Under the pieces are notes generated by a model. The model searched no databases. It had not been told where the DNA came from and saw only the letters and a program-made list of their open reading frames with translations. The position numbers were made by a program, and so were the translations under genes. Below, one piece after another: positions 47,202 through 57,700 of a stretch of DNA of 64,000 bases (position 1 is its first letter; every line of letters begins with the position of its first letter). This DNA comes from PNON01 sp963757065 (GTDB taxonomy: Bacteria; Chloroflexota; Anaerolineae; Anaerolineales; Anaerolineaceae), in contig CAVWQC010000008.1 in assembly GCA_963757065.1 (NCBI GenBank), positions 357,714 through 421,713 of the forward strand, read 5' to 3'.

Positions 47202-48221
47202 CTATTCAATTTCAGATAATTTAACTGGCCTATTTTCTTTGAGTGATTTATTTGCGGCCATAGCTATAAGGATGGGTTTTCGTCCGTCAATTGCCATTAC
47301 AGGTGTATCTGTGTTATTTCTAATTGCTTCAACAAATCCCCGCATTTCGGCAATAAACGATTCCGAATATCTCTCCAGGAAGAAATATAGAGGTTTTGAC
47401 CCGCTTACCTCTTCGCCATTGCTATAAATATGAGAATCAGGGAAATTATTCGTAACAGCAACCATTCCGCCTGACCCAAATACTTCAACTCGCTGATCAT
47501 AACCATAAACTGCTTTTCGGCTGTTATCGATTGTGCCAATAGCTCCGTTAGCGAATTTTAAAGTAATAATCGCAGTATCTATATCACCTGCCTTACCTAT
47601 TTCCGGATCTACCAGGACAGCGCCGGCGGCATAGACTTCCACGACCTCAGATCCAGAAAGGTATCTGGCCATATCAAAATCATGAATGGTCATATCGAGA
47701 AAAATACCACCGGATACTTTTACATATTCAGGCGGTGGTGGGTTCGGATCACGGCTGGTTATCCTGAGGATGTGTAAAGCACCGATCTTTCCTTCTTTTA
47801 CCATTTCTTTGACTTTTTTAAAGTTTGGATCGAACCTTCTATTAAACCCGATCTGACATTTCACGCCTGCTTTTTTTACAGCATCCAAGGCACTGTCAAT
47901 TTTCTGTAGATCATGGTCAATAGGCTTTTCGCAGAAGACATGTTTTCCTGCTTTGGCTGCTTCTGTAAGAATTTTCGCATGAGTGTCTGTGGAAGAGCAT
48001 ATGGCAACAGCATCAATGCTTTTATCTTCCAAAATTTTGTGATAATCTTCGTATGCGTTTTTTATATTCAACTTCTCGCATAATTCTGTAGCAAAAACAA
48101 AATTCGGATCAGCTACAGCTACAACCTCCACACCAGGAACCCTTGTTGCAAGATTCTCTGCATGAAGCTTCCCAATACGCCCTGCACCAATGACACCAAC
48201 ACGTATTAACTTTATAGCCAT
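47202..48221 (-). CDS. iolG: Myo-inositol 2-dehydrogenase-like (Gfo/Idh/MocA)
   Basis: A 339-residue NAD-dependent dehydrogenase. The Rossmann motif is GVIGAGRIGKLHAENLA, the cofactor site contains CEKPIDHD, and IHDFDMARYLSG holds the catalytic Asp-His pair typical of inositol dehydrogenase. It lies last in an iolB-iolD-iolG2-iolG row on the same strand, which supports oxidation of myo-inositol or an epimer to the inosose used by the inositol pathway. Confidence 0.85.
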   Translation of the reverse strand: MAIKLIRVGVIGAGRIGKLHAENLATRVPGVEVVAVADPNFVFATELCEKLNIKNAYEDYHKILEDKSIDAVAICSSTDTHAKILTEAAKAGKHVFCEKPIDHDLQKIDSALDAVKKAGVKCQIGFNRRFDPNFKKVKEMVKEGKIGALHILRITSRDPNPPPPEYVKVSGGIFLDMTIHDFDMARYLSGSEVVEVYAAGAVLVDPEIGKAGDIDTAIITLKFANGAIGTIDNSRKAVYGYDQRVEVFGSGGMVAVTNNFPDSHIYSNGEEVSGSKPLYFFLERYSESFIAEMRGFVEAIRNNTDTPVMAIDGRKPILIAMAANKSLKENRPVKLSEIE

Positions 48222-48275
48222 TCTGCACTCCTTATATAAGATTTTGATGTTATATCTTCACTTGCTTCAGTTCAA

Positions 48276-49289
48276 CTATAATACTTCAGAGACTTTCACA
48301 AGCCTTTGTTCATCTAATGAAAGTGTTGCAGCAATTCCAATTGCTGTTGCAGCCCGGGCATCTTCTCCAGATACCGTAGGATTTGTTCCTTCAACTATAT
48401 GTTTTACAAATGCCCTAATCTCTTCTGCATAAGCCAAACCAAACCGTTCCATGAAATATGGAACCGTATCATGGGTTACCCCTTGACGATTTAACATGAG
48501 CATGGCTGTTTGTTGTAAATATCCTATCCAAATACTGCCTTCTGTACCAAGAACTTCCGTACGAATATCATATCCATATACAGCATTTCGACTCATATCG
48601 ATGTTTCCAACTGCACCACTTGCGAACCGTAAGTTGACTACAACATTATCAATATCACCTACTTCTTTCAACTCCGGATAGGCAATACAAGCACCTTCAC
48701 TGTATACCCTATCCACTTCACTATCCATCAACCACCTGGCAAGATCGAAATCATGAACACCCATATCCACGATTAATCCCCCGCTGTTCTCACGACGAGC
48801 AAATTCAAGACTTGAACGCTTTGGATCCCGGCTGACAGCTTTAAACATCACTGGCTTCCCGATCAGCCCCTCCATTATCTTGGATTTCGCCATCATATAT
48901 GGGGCATCAAATCTTCGCATAAAACCAAGTTGGAGTTTTACGCCAGTCTGCTTAACGATGGCAATAGCATCATCGCATTCCTTAATGCTTTGCGATAATG
49001 GCTTTTCACTAAAAATATTCTTTCCAGCCAGAGCTGCGTCTTTTATGATCTGAGAGTGAGTGTTTGTGGGGGTCGAGATTACAACAGCATCTATTTGTTT
49101 ATCGTCAAGGATAGCTCTATAATCCAAATATCCTTTCGAGATACCATACTTTTCCTGAGTTTCCTTCAAGCATGTTTCATTCGGATCAGCTACTGCAACT
49201 AATTCAACCTCTGAAACCGTATAAGCCAGGGTATTCGCAAAAACCTTACCCATTCTTCCTGCCCCGATGAGACCAATATTAATTTTCAT
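48276..49289 (-). CDS. Second myo-inositol/scyllo-inositol dehydrogenase-like (Gfo/Idh/MocA)
   Basis: About 337 residues, a clear paralogue of the downstream iolG (GLIGAGRMGKVFANTLA, SEKPLSQS, VHDFDLARWLMD). The ATG at 49289 lies 8 bases after AGGAG; the upstream in-frame ATG is too close to it. Two such enzymes side by side suggests use of more than one inositol stereoisomer (myo-, scyllo- or chiro-inositol). It starts 22 bases after the iolD stop. Confidence 0.85.
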   Translation of the reverse strand: MKINIGLIGAGRMGKVFANTLAYTVSEVELVAVADPNETCLKETQEKYGISKGYLDYRAILDDKQIDAVVISTPTNTHSQIIKDAALAGKNIFSEKPLSQSIKECDDAIAIVKQTGVKLQLGFMRRFDAPYMMAKSKIMEGLIGKPVMFKAVSRDPKRSSLEFARRENSGGLIVDMGVHDFDLARWLMDSEVDRVYSEGACIAYPELKEVGDIDNVVVNLRFASGAVGNIDMSRNAVYGYDIRTEVLGTEGSIWIGYLQQTAMLMLNRQGVTHDTVPYFMERFGLAYAEEIRAFVKHIVEGTNPTVSGEDARAATAIGIAATLSLDEQRLVKVSEVL

Positions 49290-49311
49290 CACCATGCTCC
49301 TGTTTGAATGG

Positions 49312-51174
49312 TTACAGATAATATTTTTCGTTCTTCTTCTTTTCCACATACTCTTTCCGAGCATTTTGGACAGGTTTCATAGTCGAAACTTCAGCAATTG
49401 CTACATCCCACCATGATTCATAGCCTGGCACATGTGCATCACGATCCGCATCTACGACAATTACGGAAGTTGTTTTTAACTTTTTTACTTTCTTTAATGC
49501 TTTAGTAAATGATTGAATATTATTTGCAGAAAAGACAGTTGCCCCAAGGCTCTGAGCATTTTGCGCAAAATCGATAAGGATCTTTTCCCCGGTTAGCTGA
49601 CCTGTCGCAAAATCCCGTTTAAGGAATCTTGTACCAAATCCTTCGCTGCCGATCGATCCGCTAAGAGCTCCTATGGAACCGAACCCCTGGTTATTCACTA
49701 CAATAATATTTATTTTTATCCCTTCTAAAATCGCTGTAACAATTTCGGTGGGATTCATCAGGTACGTACCATCCCCAACCCAGACATAAACCTCTCTGGT
49801 AGGATCAGCCATCTTTACCCCGATACCCGCTGGTATTTCGTACCCCATACAGGAGTATCCATATTCCATATGGTAACTATTGGGTGTCCTGGTTCGCCAA
49901 AGTTTATGTAGATCACCTGGTTGGCTTCCTGCTGCTGAAAGAATTACATCTTTTGGTCCAGCAGCTTTCCAAATTGCGTGCATTATCTCGGCTTGAGACG
50001 GAATTGGCTTATTATCGATCGTAAAAAGCCGGTCTGATTCTGCTTCCCATTTTTGCTTCAAATCAGAAATTTTATCCGAATATCCAGCATCTACATGGTA
50101 CTCTTTTAATCCTTTTCGCAACTCCTTTAGGGTTACTTTTGCATCAGCCAAAATTGGTACACCACTATGTTTATATGCATCCATTTCAAAAACATTTATA
50201 TTAATAAACCTTACGTTGGGGTTTTGAAAAATGGTCTTGGAAGCTGTTGTAAAATCAGAATATCTTGTTCCTATCCCAATGACAACATCTGCGTCTTTTG
50301 CTAAAATATTAGCAGCCAAATTTCCGGTAGCACCTACTGCCCCAACACAACATGGATGATTGTAAGGCAATGATCCTTTTCCAGCTTGAGTTTCACAAAC
50401 AGGAATGCCAGTTTGTGTGACAAATTTCTCTAACTCCTGGGTTGCTTCTGAAAATAAAACTCCTCCCCCTGCCACAAATAATGGTCTTTTAGCTTTAGAA
50501 ATTAAGTTCATCGCTTTTTGTAATTGACTTCGATCAGACATGGTTCTATTGATATGCCAAACTCGTTTTTCGAACAATTCGACAGGAAAATCGAAGGCTT
50601 CTGCTTGAACATCTTGCGGCATGGCCAAAGTAACCGCACCAGTATCAGCTGGAGAGGTTAATACGCGCATAACCTCAGGGAGAGTGGTTATTAATTGTTC
50701 TGGCCTATTTATCCGGTCCCAATATCTTGAAACGGGTTTAAAACAATCATTTACACTAATATCCTGAGTTAAATTCGATTCAAGCTGTTGCAATACGGGA
50801 GCAACATTCCTTCTGGCAAAAATATCTCCAGGTAGAAGCAGCACAGGGAGCCGATTGATCGTCGCGAGAGCAGCTCCTGTGACCATATTTGTGGCTCCCG
50901 GTCCAATGGACGATGTACAAACAAAAGCCTGCATCCGATTTTTCATTTTTGCATAACCGCTTGCAATGTGAACTGCAGCTTGTTCATTTTTGACCATAAT
51001 GTATTTAAAATCAGGATTTTCCTGGAGCGCTTGTCCGATTCCCGCAACATTTCCGTGGCCGAAGATTCCCAATACCCCACCAAAGAAAGGCAGTTCAATA
51101 TCATCGCGTTCCACATATTGATTCTTTAAAAATAGTATTAATGCTTGTGCAGTTGTTAGTCTCTTCGTTTCCAT
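49312..51174 (-). CDS. iolD: 3D-(3,5/4)-trihydroxycyclohexane-1,2-dione acylhydrolase
   Basis: A 620-residue ThDP enzyme that opens the ring of the diketo intermediate to 5-deoxy-D-glucuronate. Three-domain acetolactate-synthase layout: N-terminal PYR domain with the catalytic Glu near VKNEQAAVHIASGYA, a middle Rossmann-like domain, and a C-terminal PP domain with the ThDP motif VGDGTYLMNP ending in VVNN. It follows iolB by 20 bases, making the pathway order D then B on one transcript. Confidence 0.92.
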   Translation of the reverse strand: METKRLTTAQALILFLKNQYVERDDIELPFFGGVLGIFGHGNVAGIGQALQENPDFKYIMVKNEQAAVHIASGYAKMKNRMQAFVCTSSIGPGATNMVTGAALATINRLPVLLLPGDIFARRNVAPVLQQLESNLTQDISVNDCFKPVSRYWDRINRPEQLITTLPEVMRVLTSPADTGAVTLAMPQDVQAEAFDFPVELFEKRVWHINRTMSDRSQLQKAMNLISKAKRPLFVAGGGVLFSEATQELEKFVTQTGIPVCETQAGKGSLPYNHPCCVGAVGATGNLAANILAKDADVVIGIGTRYSDFTTASKTIFQNPNVRFININVFEMDAYKHSGVPILADAKVTLKELRKGLKEYHVDAGYSDKISDLKQKWEAESDRLFTIDNKPIPSQAEIMHAIWKAAGPKDVILSAAGSQPGDLHKLWRTRTPNSYHMEYGYSCMGYEIPAGIGVKMADPTREVYVWVGDGTYLMNPTEIVTAILEGIKINIIVVNNQGFGSIGALSGSIGSEGFGTRFLKRDFATGQLTGEKILIDFAQNAQSLGATVFSANNIQSFTKALKKVKKLKTTSVIVVDADRDAHVPGYESWWDVAIAEVSTMKPVQNARKEYVEKKKNEKYYL

Positions 51175-51194
51175 ATCACTCTCCGAATATTGAT

Positions 51195-52079
51195 TTATAT
51201 TTTGTTTTTTGAATTCATTTCCAATGTCACCATCGGTAATCGGTTGTCAAGTTCTTTCCAGGTATTCTTTATCCATGCAAATTCAGGGTCATCTGAACTG
51301 GCTAAGGATTGGTCCGATCCTGCTAACATATTCAGGTAGTACACATTGAAACCATGTGCAGCAACAACGGGATGATACCCTTCTGGAGATAATACTAATT
51401 CATTATCTTTTACCAGTACCAATTCATCTATTTTCCTGTCATCGGTATAAATCCTCTGGTATGCATATCCCTTTGGTCGATCTATTTTATAAAAATATAT
51501 CTCTTCGAGATCAGCTTCAAGCAGATTTCCATTTTGATCCAGTTTTCGGACATCATGTTTGTGGGGCGGGTATGAACTCCAGTTTCCTGATGGAGTATAA
51601 ACTTCGACCACAACTAATCTATCACAATCAAAACCGGGCAATATCATCTGGTTTATTTGCCTGGTGGCATTTCCTCCCCCTCTAATTTCTATTTTCACTT
51701 CTTCAGGTTCTATTAATTTCGTTGGATGATCCGAATATGCTTTACACCACCCTATTCCAAATTCCAGGGTCTCACTCAAAGCTTTAATAGTAATCCAATT
51801 ATCCCTGGAAATATAAAGTGTCGTTGGCATTCCACTAAACACATTACTGCGTGAGCCCGCAGAATCCCAGGTATGATCTTTAGTATCAATCTTCGCAGTT
51901 CCACCCAATATGACTAAAGCCATTTCATTTTCCTTGCTATCAATATGCCAGGTCTCCCCTTTTTTCAATTTGACAGCGGAAAAATTCAAATGCTCCCATC
52001 CTGCGCTTTTTGGCGTCACCTGTATAAATTCGGATTCTTCGTAATTTGGTTTTACCAGTAGATTAGTTGATTTGCTCAT
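51195..52079 (-). CDS. iolB: 5-deoxy-glucuronate isomerase
   Basis: About 294 residues, a KduI/IolB bicupin isomerase that converts 5-deoxy-glucuronate to 2-deoxy-5-keto-gluconate. The metal site is visible in SYPPHKHD with further ligands in EEIYFYKI and the C-terminal HGFNVYYLN. The ATG at 52079 is better spaced from AAGG than the ATG at 52088. It is the first gene of the inositol operon; TATAAT lies upstream near 52150. iolC, iolE, iolJ and iolA are not in the window. Confidence 0.9.
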   Translation of the reverse strand: MSKSTNLLVKPNYEESEFIQVTPKSAGWEHLNFSAVKLKKGETWHIDSKENEMALVILGGTAKIDTKDHTWDSAGSRSNVFSGMPTTLYISRDNWITIKALSETLEFGIGWCKAYSDHPTKLIEPEEVKIEIRGGGNATRQINQMILPGFDCDRLVVVEVYTPSGNWSSYPPHKHDVRKLDQNGNLLEADLEEIYFYKIDRPKGYAYQRIYTDDRKIDELVLVKDNELVLSPEGYHPVVAAHGFNVYYLNMLAGSDQSLASSDDPEFAWIKNTWKELDNRLPMVTLEMNSKNKI

Positions 52080-52261
52080 ATTGATCATACCTTGGTTGTC
52101 TTTTACACTTAGTGTGGATTTTTTTATTCCTTACAATATATCAATTATACAATACAAACGTGTGCATGGATATAGGTTTTGTCATTTTATCTCTCATTAT
52201 TTAATATAATGTAACTGATGTTTCAAATCAAATCTATTTTTAAACATCTAATATAGAAAAG

Positions 52262-52290
52262 ACTCTCTGCTTTTCTCCTGCAGAGAGTTT
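52262..52290 (-). terminator. Terminator of the HD-GYP operon
   Basis: A 9-bp stem ACTCTCTGC (52262-52270) with GCAGAGAGT (52280-52288). On the minus strand CTTTTCTATATT follows; on the plus strand TTTTTT follows, so it works both ways. Confidence 0.7.
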
Positions 52291-52325
52291 TTTAATCCAA
52301 AAAATATAATTCCCCCTAATATTAT

Positions 52326-53165
52326 TTACAAACCATGATTATGAGCTTTGCTCCTGACTAATTCAACCATCATAAGTACTATTTCTGGATCAAATTGTGT
52401 TCCTCTACATCTAATCAACTCTTTTAATGCTAGTTCTTCCGGAATTGGATTCTTATATCTTCGTCCACCGATCATCGTTGTGTAAGCATCTACCACAGCG
52501 AGAATGCGAGATCCTAATGGAATATTTTCCCTACTTATTCCATCCGGATATCCGCTTCCGTCGTATCGTTCATGATGCCATCGCACCATTGGTTTAATCA
52601 CATCAAGTGCATGAATCGGATCCATCAATGCAGAACTGTAAACCGGGTGTTGTTTCATGATTGACCATTCTGTTTGACTTAATGGTCCTGGTTTTGTCAA
52701 CAATTCTTTTGAAACCACAGATTTACCAATATCATGTAGTTTTCCAGCCAGTCCTAAGGTTAATACTTCTATGCCTGGCAGCCTCATAAATTGGGCTAAT
52801 CTTTGTGCCCAGATTCCTGTCTCCTTGCTGTGTCCACTTGAATCACATCGATCAATTGAATCTGCTAATGTGAATAGTGCATTTACATAATTATCCTGAA
52901 ACTTTGGAATGATTGGTCCAACATAAATATTTAATCCAGCCAGTTCTACTTTTAAAGGTGTACCAATAATTTCATCCAGGTTTTTTTGGCCATCATTAGG
53001 AAATTGATAATTATCCAGATAATAATAACCAAATGAGTTATTTGAACCATCCAATTGGACAGGAATTAAGATATTTTGTGACCGATTATTTCGGTCCCCA
53101 AAATCTTCTACTTCTCCCTGCAATTTGGGAATATTCGAGAAGGTATGTGTTGATTCCAATGCCAT
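52326..53165 (-). CDS. HD-GYP domain phosphodiesterase
   Basis: A 279-residue protein with a short unidentified N-terminal part (about 1-100) and an HD-GYP domain. The metal motif is HDIGK, followed by HHERYDGSGYPDG and DAYTTMIGGRRYK. HD-GYP enzymes cleave cyclic di-GMP or related cyclic dinucleotides. It is the last gene of a run with an Os1348-like protein and DUF5317, 22 bases apart, so second-messenger breakdown is probably the output or feedback of that locus. Confidence 0.88.
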   Translation of the reverse strand: MALESTHTFSNIPKLQGEVEDFGDRNNRSQNILIPVQLDGSNNSFGYYYLDNYQFPNDGQKNLDEIIGTPLKVELAGLNIYVGPIIPKFQDNYVNALFTLADSIDRCDSSGHSKETGIWAQRLAQFMRLPGIEVLTLGLAGKLHDIGKSVVSKELLTKPGPLSQTEWSIMKQHPVYSSALMDPIHALDVIKPMVRWHHERYDGSGYPDGISRENIPLGSRILAVVDAYTTMIGGRRYKNPIPEELALKELIRCRGTQFDPEIVLMMVELVRSKAHNHGL

Positions 53166-53187
53166 AATATGTTTTTAACCTGACTGC

Positions 53188-53505
53188 CTAAAAGGAAGAG
53201 ATTTCAGCCATTTCCGAAATTTTGATACTGTTCACCATGAGTAATACTGCTTGAGAGAAATGCTCAAGGCTGCTGCTTTTGATCAACGAGATACTATTCA
53301 ATAATTCAGCAGGAAGATGGAATGCTTCCCCAAAATAACCTGATTCTATCGATTGCAGCGGGTTGCTTAATAGTTTTTCTCTAAATGTTTTATTAATGAC
53401 TGCTGCCTGAAGAACTTTACCGATTTCACACATCAGATCATCTGAAGTATCGTATTTATTGTCCACAGAGGTAATTGAAGGAAAATTCAAACTATTTTGT
53501 AACAT
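53188..53505 (-). CDS. Os1348/NHLP-leader-like small protein
   Basis: A 105-residue protein. Residues about 30-90 follow the pattern of nitrile-hydratase-like leader (NHLP)/Os1348 proteins: FREKLLSNPLQSI, then LPAELLNSI, then LEHFSQAV. Those domains act as leader peptides of ribosomal natural products or as stand-alone relatives. It starts 2 bases after the DUF5317 stop and is followed by HD-GYP. No core peptide with a Gly-Gly site is evident at the C-terminus (ISEMAEISSF). The family call is from pattern only. Confidence 0.5.
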   Translation of the reverse strand: MLQNSLNFPSITSVDNKYDTSDDLMCEIGKVLQAAVINKTFREKLLSNPLQSIESGYFGEAFHLPAELLNSISLIKSSSLEHFSQAVLLMVNSIKISEMAEISSF

Positions 53506-53507
53506 TT

Positions 53508-54077
53508 TTACTCCTTTATTGGGTTGCTAAGAGACCATAATATACTTATCATTCCAATGGAAATGAGTATATCTCCGACACTAAATGCGAATTTATAACT
53601 AATCCATGCTGGTAAATTCAATATATCAGTCAGAAAAGCTAAATTTGTTCTTTCTGGCAAAAGAATCCGATCTTTTGTAAGGGACAATCGTTCTCCCACA
53701 TTCCACGTTTCAGCAGGAATTTCCGGATGTAACCGTGTAAGTGTATTCACACTTATGGGCATCCATCCACCGTTTGTCGCTATTGCCAGAAAATTACTCA
53801 CCAATCCTACTCCTAGAATTACAAAACCTGTTTTATTAATGTTTACTGCCACAAAAACCATTAATCCCAGCATAGAAAAGATCTGCACATATGGAACTAA
53901 TGTTTCTGGTACTGCTTTAGCCAGGCCTGGAATATAGAAAATCACAATTTGTGGTATTACTGCTACAAAAACAAGCCATTCCAGGTGTAAAGATGGTAAA
54001 ACCAAGCTGCGTTTCATTATTCTGGCTCGCACAATTGTTGCTGCAAGGCCAATTATTACTGCTAGACTTAATATCAT
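53508..54077 (-). CDS. DUF5317 family membrane protein
   Basis: A 189-residue protein with five or six membrane helices and the characteristic ATNGGWMPIS segment between them that marks DUF5317, common in Chloroflexota and other Gram-positive-like phyla. A long non-membrane loop (about 120-155) contains the sequence RLSLTKDRILLPERTN. Function is unknown. It lies directly downstream of the two 42-residue peptide genes, a position where an exporter or processing partner might be expected. Confidence 0.75.
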   Translation of the reverse strand: MILSLAVIIGLAATIVRARIMKRSLVLPSLHLEWLVFVAVIPQIVIFYIPGLAKAVPETLVPYVQIFSMLGLMVFVAVNINKTGFVILGVGLVSNFLAIATNGGWMPISVNTLTRLHPEIPAETWNVGERLSLTKDRILLPERTNLAFLTDILNLPAWISYKFAFSVGDILISIGMISILWSLSNPIKE

Positions 54078-54151
54078 TTTTATTGAGGCTGTGTTTTTAT
54101 GTCTGATGCAATCTTCGTTGTATTTATCTCATATAAGAGTAAATCGCTAAC

Positions 54152-54281
54152 CTAAACTCCAGTTGCTCCAGGAGCGCCAGCGCCAAGTACAACCATTACA
54201 AGTAAAATAACGAAAACTAACTAAACGGACATTTACTTTCTGTAAAGATGATCTTGTGATTTCCGTGGCTTTTGTGAACAT
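54152..54281 (-). CDS. 42-residue membrane peptide A, frame broken
   Basis: A short gene with AGGAG 8 bases before ATG 54281. With one extra T near 54217-54222 removed it encodes 42 residues: MFTKATEITRSS at the N-terminus, one hydrophobic helix, and the tail LGAGAPGATGV. The span is exactly 43 codons plus one base. It matches peptide B in length, helix position and C-terminus, which makes it a real gene rather than chance. The identical tail suggests a conserved secreted or membrane-presented segment. Confidence 0.65.
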
Positions 54282-54329
54282 GTTATTCTCCTATATGAAT
54301 GATTTCAATTTGAAAAATAAATGATTACG

Positions 54330-54458
54330 CTATACTCCGGTTGCTCCTGGGGCACCAGCACCAAGGACTATAAGGACAAGCATGAGGGTAAAGAGTACTA
54401 AACGGAAATTGACTGGTTTTACTAACGAATTGACTGTGGTGCTGAATTTTGTAAGCAT
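54330..54458 (-). CDS. 42-residue membrane peptide B
   Basis: An intact 42-codon gene behind AAGGAG. It reads MLTKFSTTVNSLVKPVNF, then a membrane helix (about residues 19-32) and the tail LGAGAPGATGV, identical to that of peptide A. The N-terminal part is positively charged and could face the cytoplasm, leaving the Gly/Ala tail outside. It is the first gene after the large STAND-TPR-SARP regulator on the same strand. No family known to me; a signal-peptide-derived pheromone or peptide precursor is one possibility. Confidence 0.7.
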   Translation of the reverse strand: MLTKFSTTVNSLVKPVNFRLVLFTLMLVLIVLGAGAPGATGV

Positions 54459-54647
54459 GTTTATCTCCTTAATTTGATTAGTAACCTATTATCATTTATG
54501 CCGGTCTCAAAACAGGCATTAAACAATAATCAAATAACTTACTAACCAATTTAGAGTCTTTCGCTTGAATTGTTGTTCTTTGGGGAGTGTAAATTGAATA
54601 TAAATAATATTACTCATGGCAACCATTACCAGATACTGATTGCACCT

Positions 54648-54670
54648 GACTAATTTCGAGGAAATTAGTC
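54648..54670. repeat. Inverted repeat upstream of peptide B
   Basis: GACTAATTTC (54648-54657) and GAAATTAGTC (54661-54670) form a perfect 10-bp stem with a 3-base loop. It lies between the regulator stop and the peptide genes and could be a terminator or an operator. Confidence 0.5.
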
Positions 54671-54706
54671 TTTATCTTTTGTTACATTTTTATCAAAGTT
54701 ACTAAC

Positions 54707-57700
54707 TTATTGAAGCAGGTGATGATACAGGTCCCGGGTTTGTGGTGATGGTGTTGCGCATATTTCCCGTTCGAGTACTTCCACACAGGATAAATACTGC
54801 CTTACCAGACCTGCCCTATTTCCCATAGCCGCATAAATCCTAAAGGCTAATCTGTAAGAATCTTCCAATAGATTATCTTCATCAATCGCAAGCTGACAAT
54901 ATTCAAGTGCACTTTCCGTGTCCCCTTCAATTAAGAATAATTCGGATATTTGCAGAAGGGAAGAAATATAGTTCTGATTTAGGTTTTCCCGTAGATTATG
55001 TACCCAATTTTCTTCAATTTCTGGTAAATATTTTCCCCCATAATTACTTATTGCTTCTTTTAAATAAGCTCTTTTTTTTGCAGGATCAGTTTCTCTTGCA
55101 GCGCTGGCATTGTCTCTTAGGAATAATTCAACATCAAATTCATAATCGATTTTATAATTGAAACGATAGAAATCTTGCTCCAGTATTACACTATCTTTCC
55201 CAACTGCTCTACGTAACCTGTACACTGTATTCTTAAACCTAAACTTCGCATCATCAGGAGAAGCATCTGGCCAAAAAACAAGACATATCTCATCTTTGGT
55301 CATTCCTTCTGGATGAGCCATAAGCATAAAAAATAAATCCTTCGCAGCTTGAGTTTGCCAATCTGAGTTAGAAATTATCTGGTTATTAATACTTACTTGC
55401 ATCTTCCCCAAGGATCGAATAAATATTTTCGGTGGTGCAAATGGTATTCCTCGAGAATTCTCGCGCAAGAATTTTCTAATTTTTGGTAAATTATTATTAA
55501 ACTCATCAATTTTCTCAAATAAATGGTTCAACTTTTCTTGTAAATACCCAATCTTGCAATTTTGAAGATCTGATTGAAACCTTGAGCTAATTGCTATTAA
55601 TCCCGCTGATGGTAAGTCTTCATCGATAATCGAGATAATTTGTAATAGGTGTTCGATTAATTTTTCCGGTTGGTTAGTTTTTATATATGCCAATGTTAGG
55701 TACAAATGGGTCCTGTCGCACTGGACTTTATGTCCTTCTTTTTTGAAATATGCACAGGCAGCTTCTAATAAAGGAATGCTTTCTTTGATATTTCCACCAA
55801 TAAGATCTAGTCCTGCGAATTCCAAATCGCACAGACTTTTTTCCATCTCCGATCCAGATGTGCCGATTAATATCCGGGCTTTATCAATGCATTTATATCC
55901 TTCAGCCAAATTTCCAATTTGACCTAGTAGTGAAGCCCTTTGTACAAGAATATAGACCTGCAAAAAATGTTCTTGTGAGTCAGTGGCCAGTTTTAATGCT
56001 TTATCATAACCAATTTGTGCTTGTTCCAGAGCTTGTAACTCAACAAATATATCTGCAATTCCTGTAAATATAAAAGCTTCCATCCTTGTGTATTTTGTCG
56101 CTTGGGCATAATTTAATGCTTTATCAAAAGAAAGAATAGCATTTTCATAGTCACCCATTAATTGGTAAAGTACACCCAGGTTATTTAGTAAGTTTGCCAG
56201 CCAGAATGGGTTTTCTATTTGCTCCCAATAAAGTAATGCTTTTATATACCAATCTTTTGATGCAATATAATTTCCCAGGTTTTCGTGTACGAGGCCAATC
56301 TCCATTTGAATGATAGCTTCATTCTTTTTATCCCCTGCAGACAACATTACCTTTTGTGCTTTTTCCAACCAATTAAGGGCTTCCTGCAGTTTTCCTTTGT
56401 GAAGATTGCATAATCCTATGCAACGAAGAACATCACCTTTGATCTTGCGCAAATTGAGGTTTGACATAATAAGTTTATTGCTTTCATTTGCGTCAATAAT
56501 CGCAGCATCAAGATTTCCAACCAAGTCGATGATTATTTGCCCTCATGGCAAGAGTTCTAGCTAAGTACTCCTTGTTTAATCCAGATCCCAGAGCTTCGAT
56601 AGCTTGATCATATAATGTCATCGCATATGATTTATCACCAAGGATCATTGCAATATATCCTTGAAGAGCAACTATGAAAGGGTGCGAATTAATTAAGTCT
56701 GGTTTTAATGCTTCAATCCATGATGAGACAAGGGCTATCTTTCCATCAAACAACATCTGTGGCCCGGCAATTTCAATTAGGGAAATGAGGTCTTCATCTG
56801 AATTTAATTTATTGAGGATTGCATAGGCACGATCCCACTCGTTTCTTTGAATACAAAAAAGTGCTAATTCATGTTCTATCTTTCTAGATTCAACTGGAAA
56901 ATCCATGTAAACACGTGCCTGTAAGAATTCAAGGAAGAGTGGATGGTACCGTATCCAATCTCCTTTTTCCCCCACAGGTAAAACAAATAAATTATCCTTT
57001 TGGATGCTGTTCATCCAATTTTGCCACGGAACCTGGTCAATAAGTAAAGCCTGTCCTAATACTTTTGAACATAGACTCAGCATTGAATTCTTCCAAAAGA
57101 GAAGACCACAGTAAAAAAGATCGTAATTCCTGGTTTAGCGAATCAATTAAATGAAGAAAATAACTTTCCAATCCAAAACTTGAAACCCGAGACAGTCTTG
57201 CACGTGCTATTTGCTCTTCAGTGTTCACTTGACTCGATAATACAATACCTGTTATCCAGCCTTCTGTATGCAGTTGTATCTCTTTCGCGTCGATTAATGA
57301 CAACTTGTACTCTTTATTTTGGGAATATAGCTGTTGAATTTCCTCTGGTTGAAAAGCTAACTCAGCAAAGCTGATACCAGCTACTTCAGATCTGGCTACC
57401 ATGAGAGGTAAAACAGGAATTGACAGTAAAGCCCTCGAAATAATTACAACATGGATATTTTCTTCCATGTCTTTTAATAATCGGTTTATAAAGAAACGGA
57501 CCGAGGTGTTATCATTTACAAGATGGTAATCATCCAGAACAAGGACAAAATGCTCTGTAACATGTTCACTTAAATCATTAATGAATACCGTAGCCGAAAA
57601 ATCAATATCAAATTGACCCTGGCTTCCATGTAAAATTGCTTGGGTACTATGTCCGAAGTTTGGGAATTTTGTTTGGATAGCAGCTGTTATGTAAGATATA

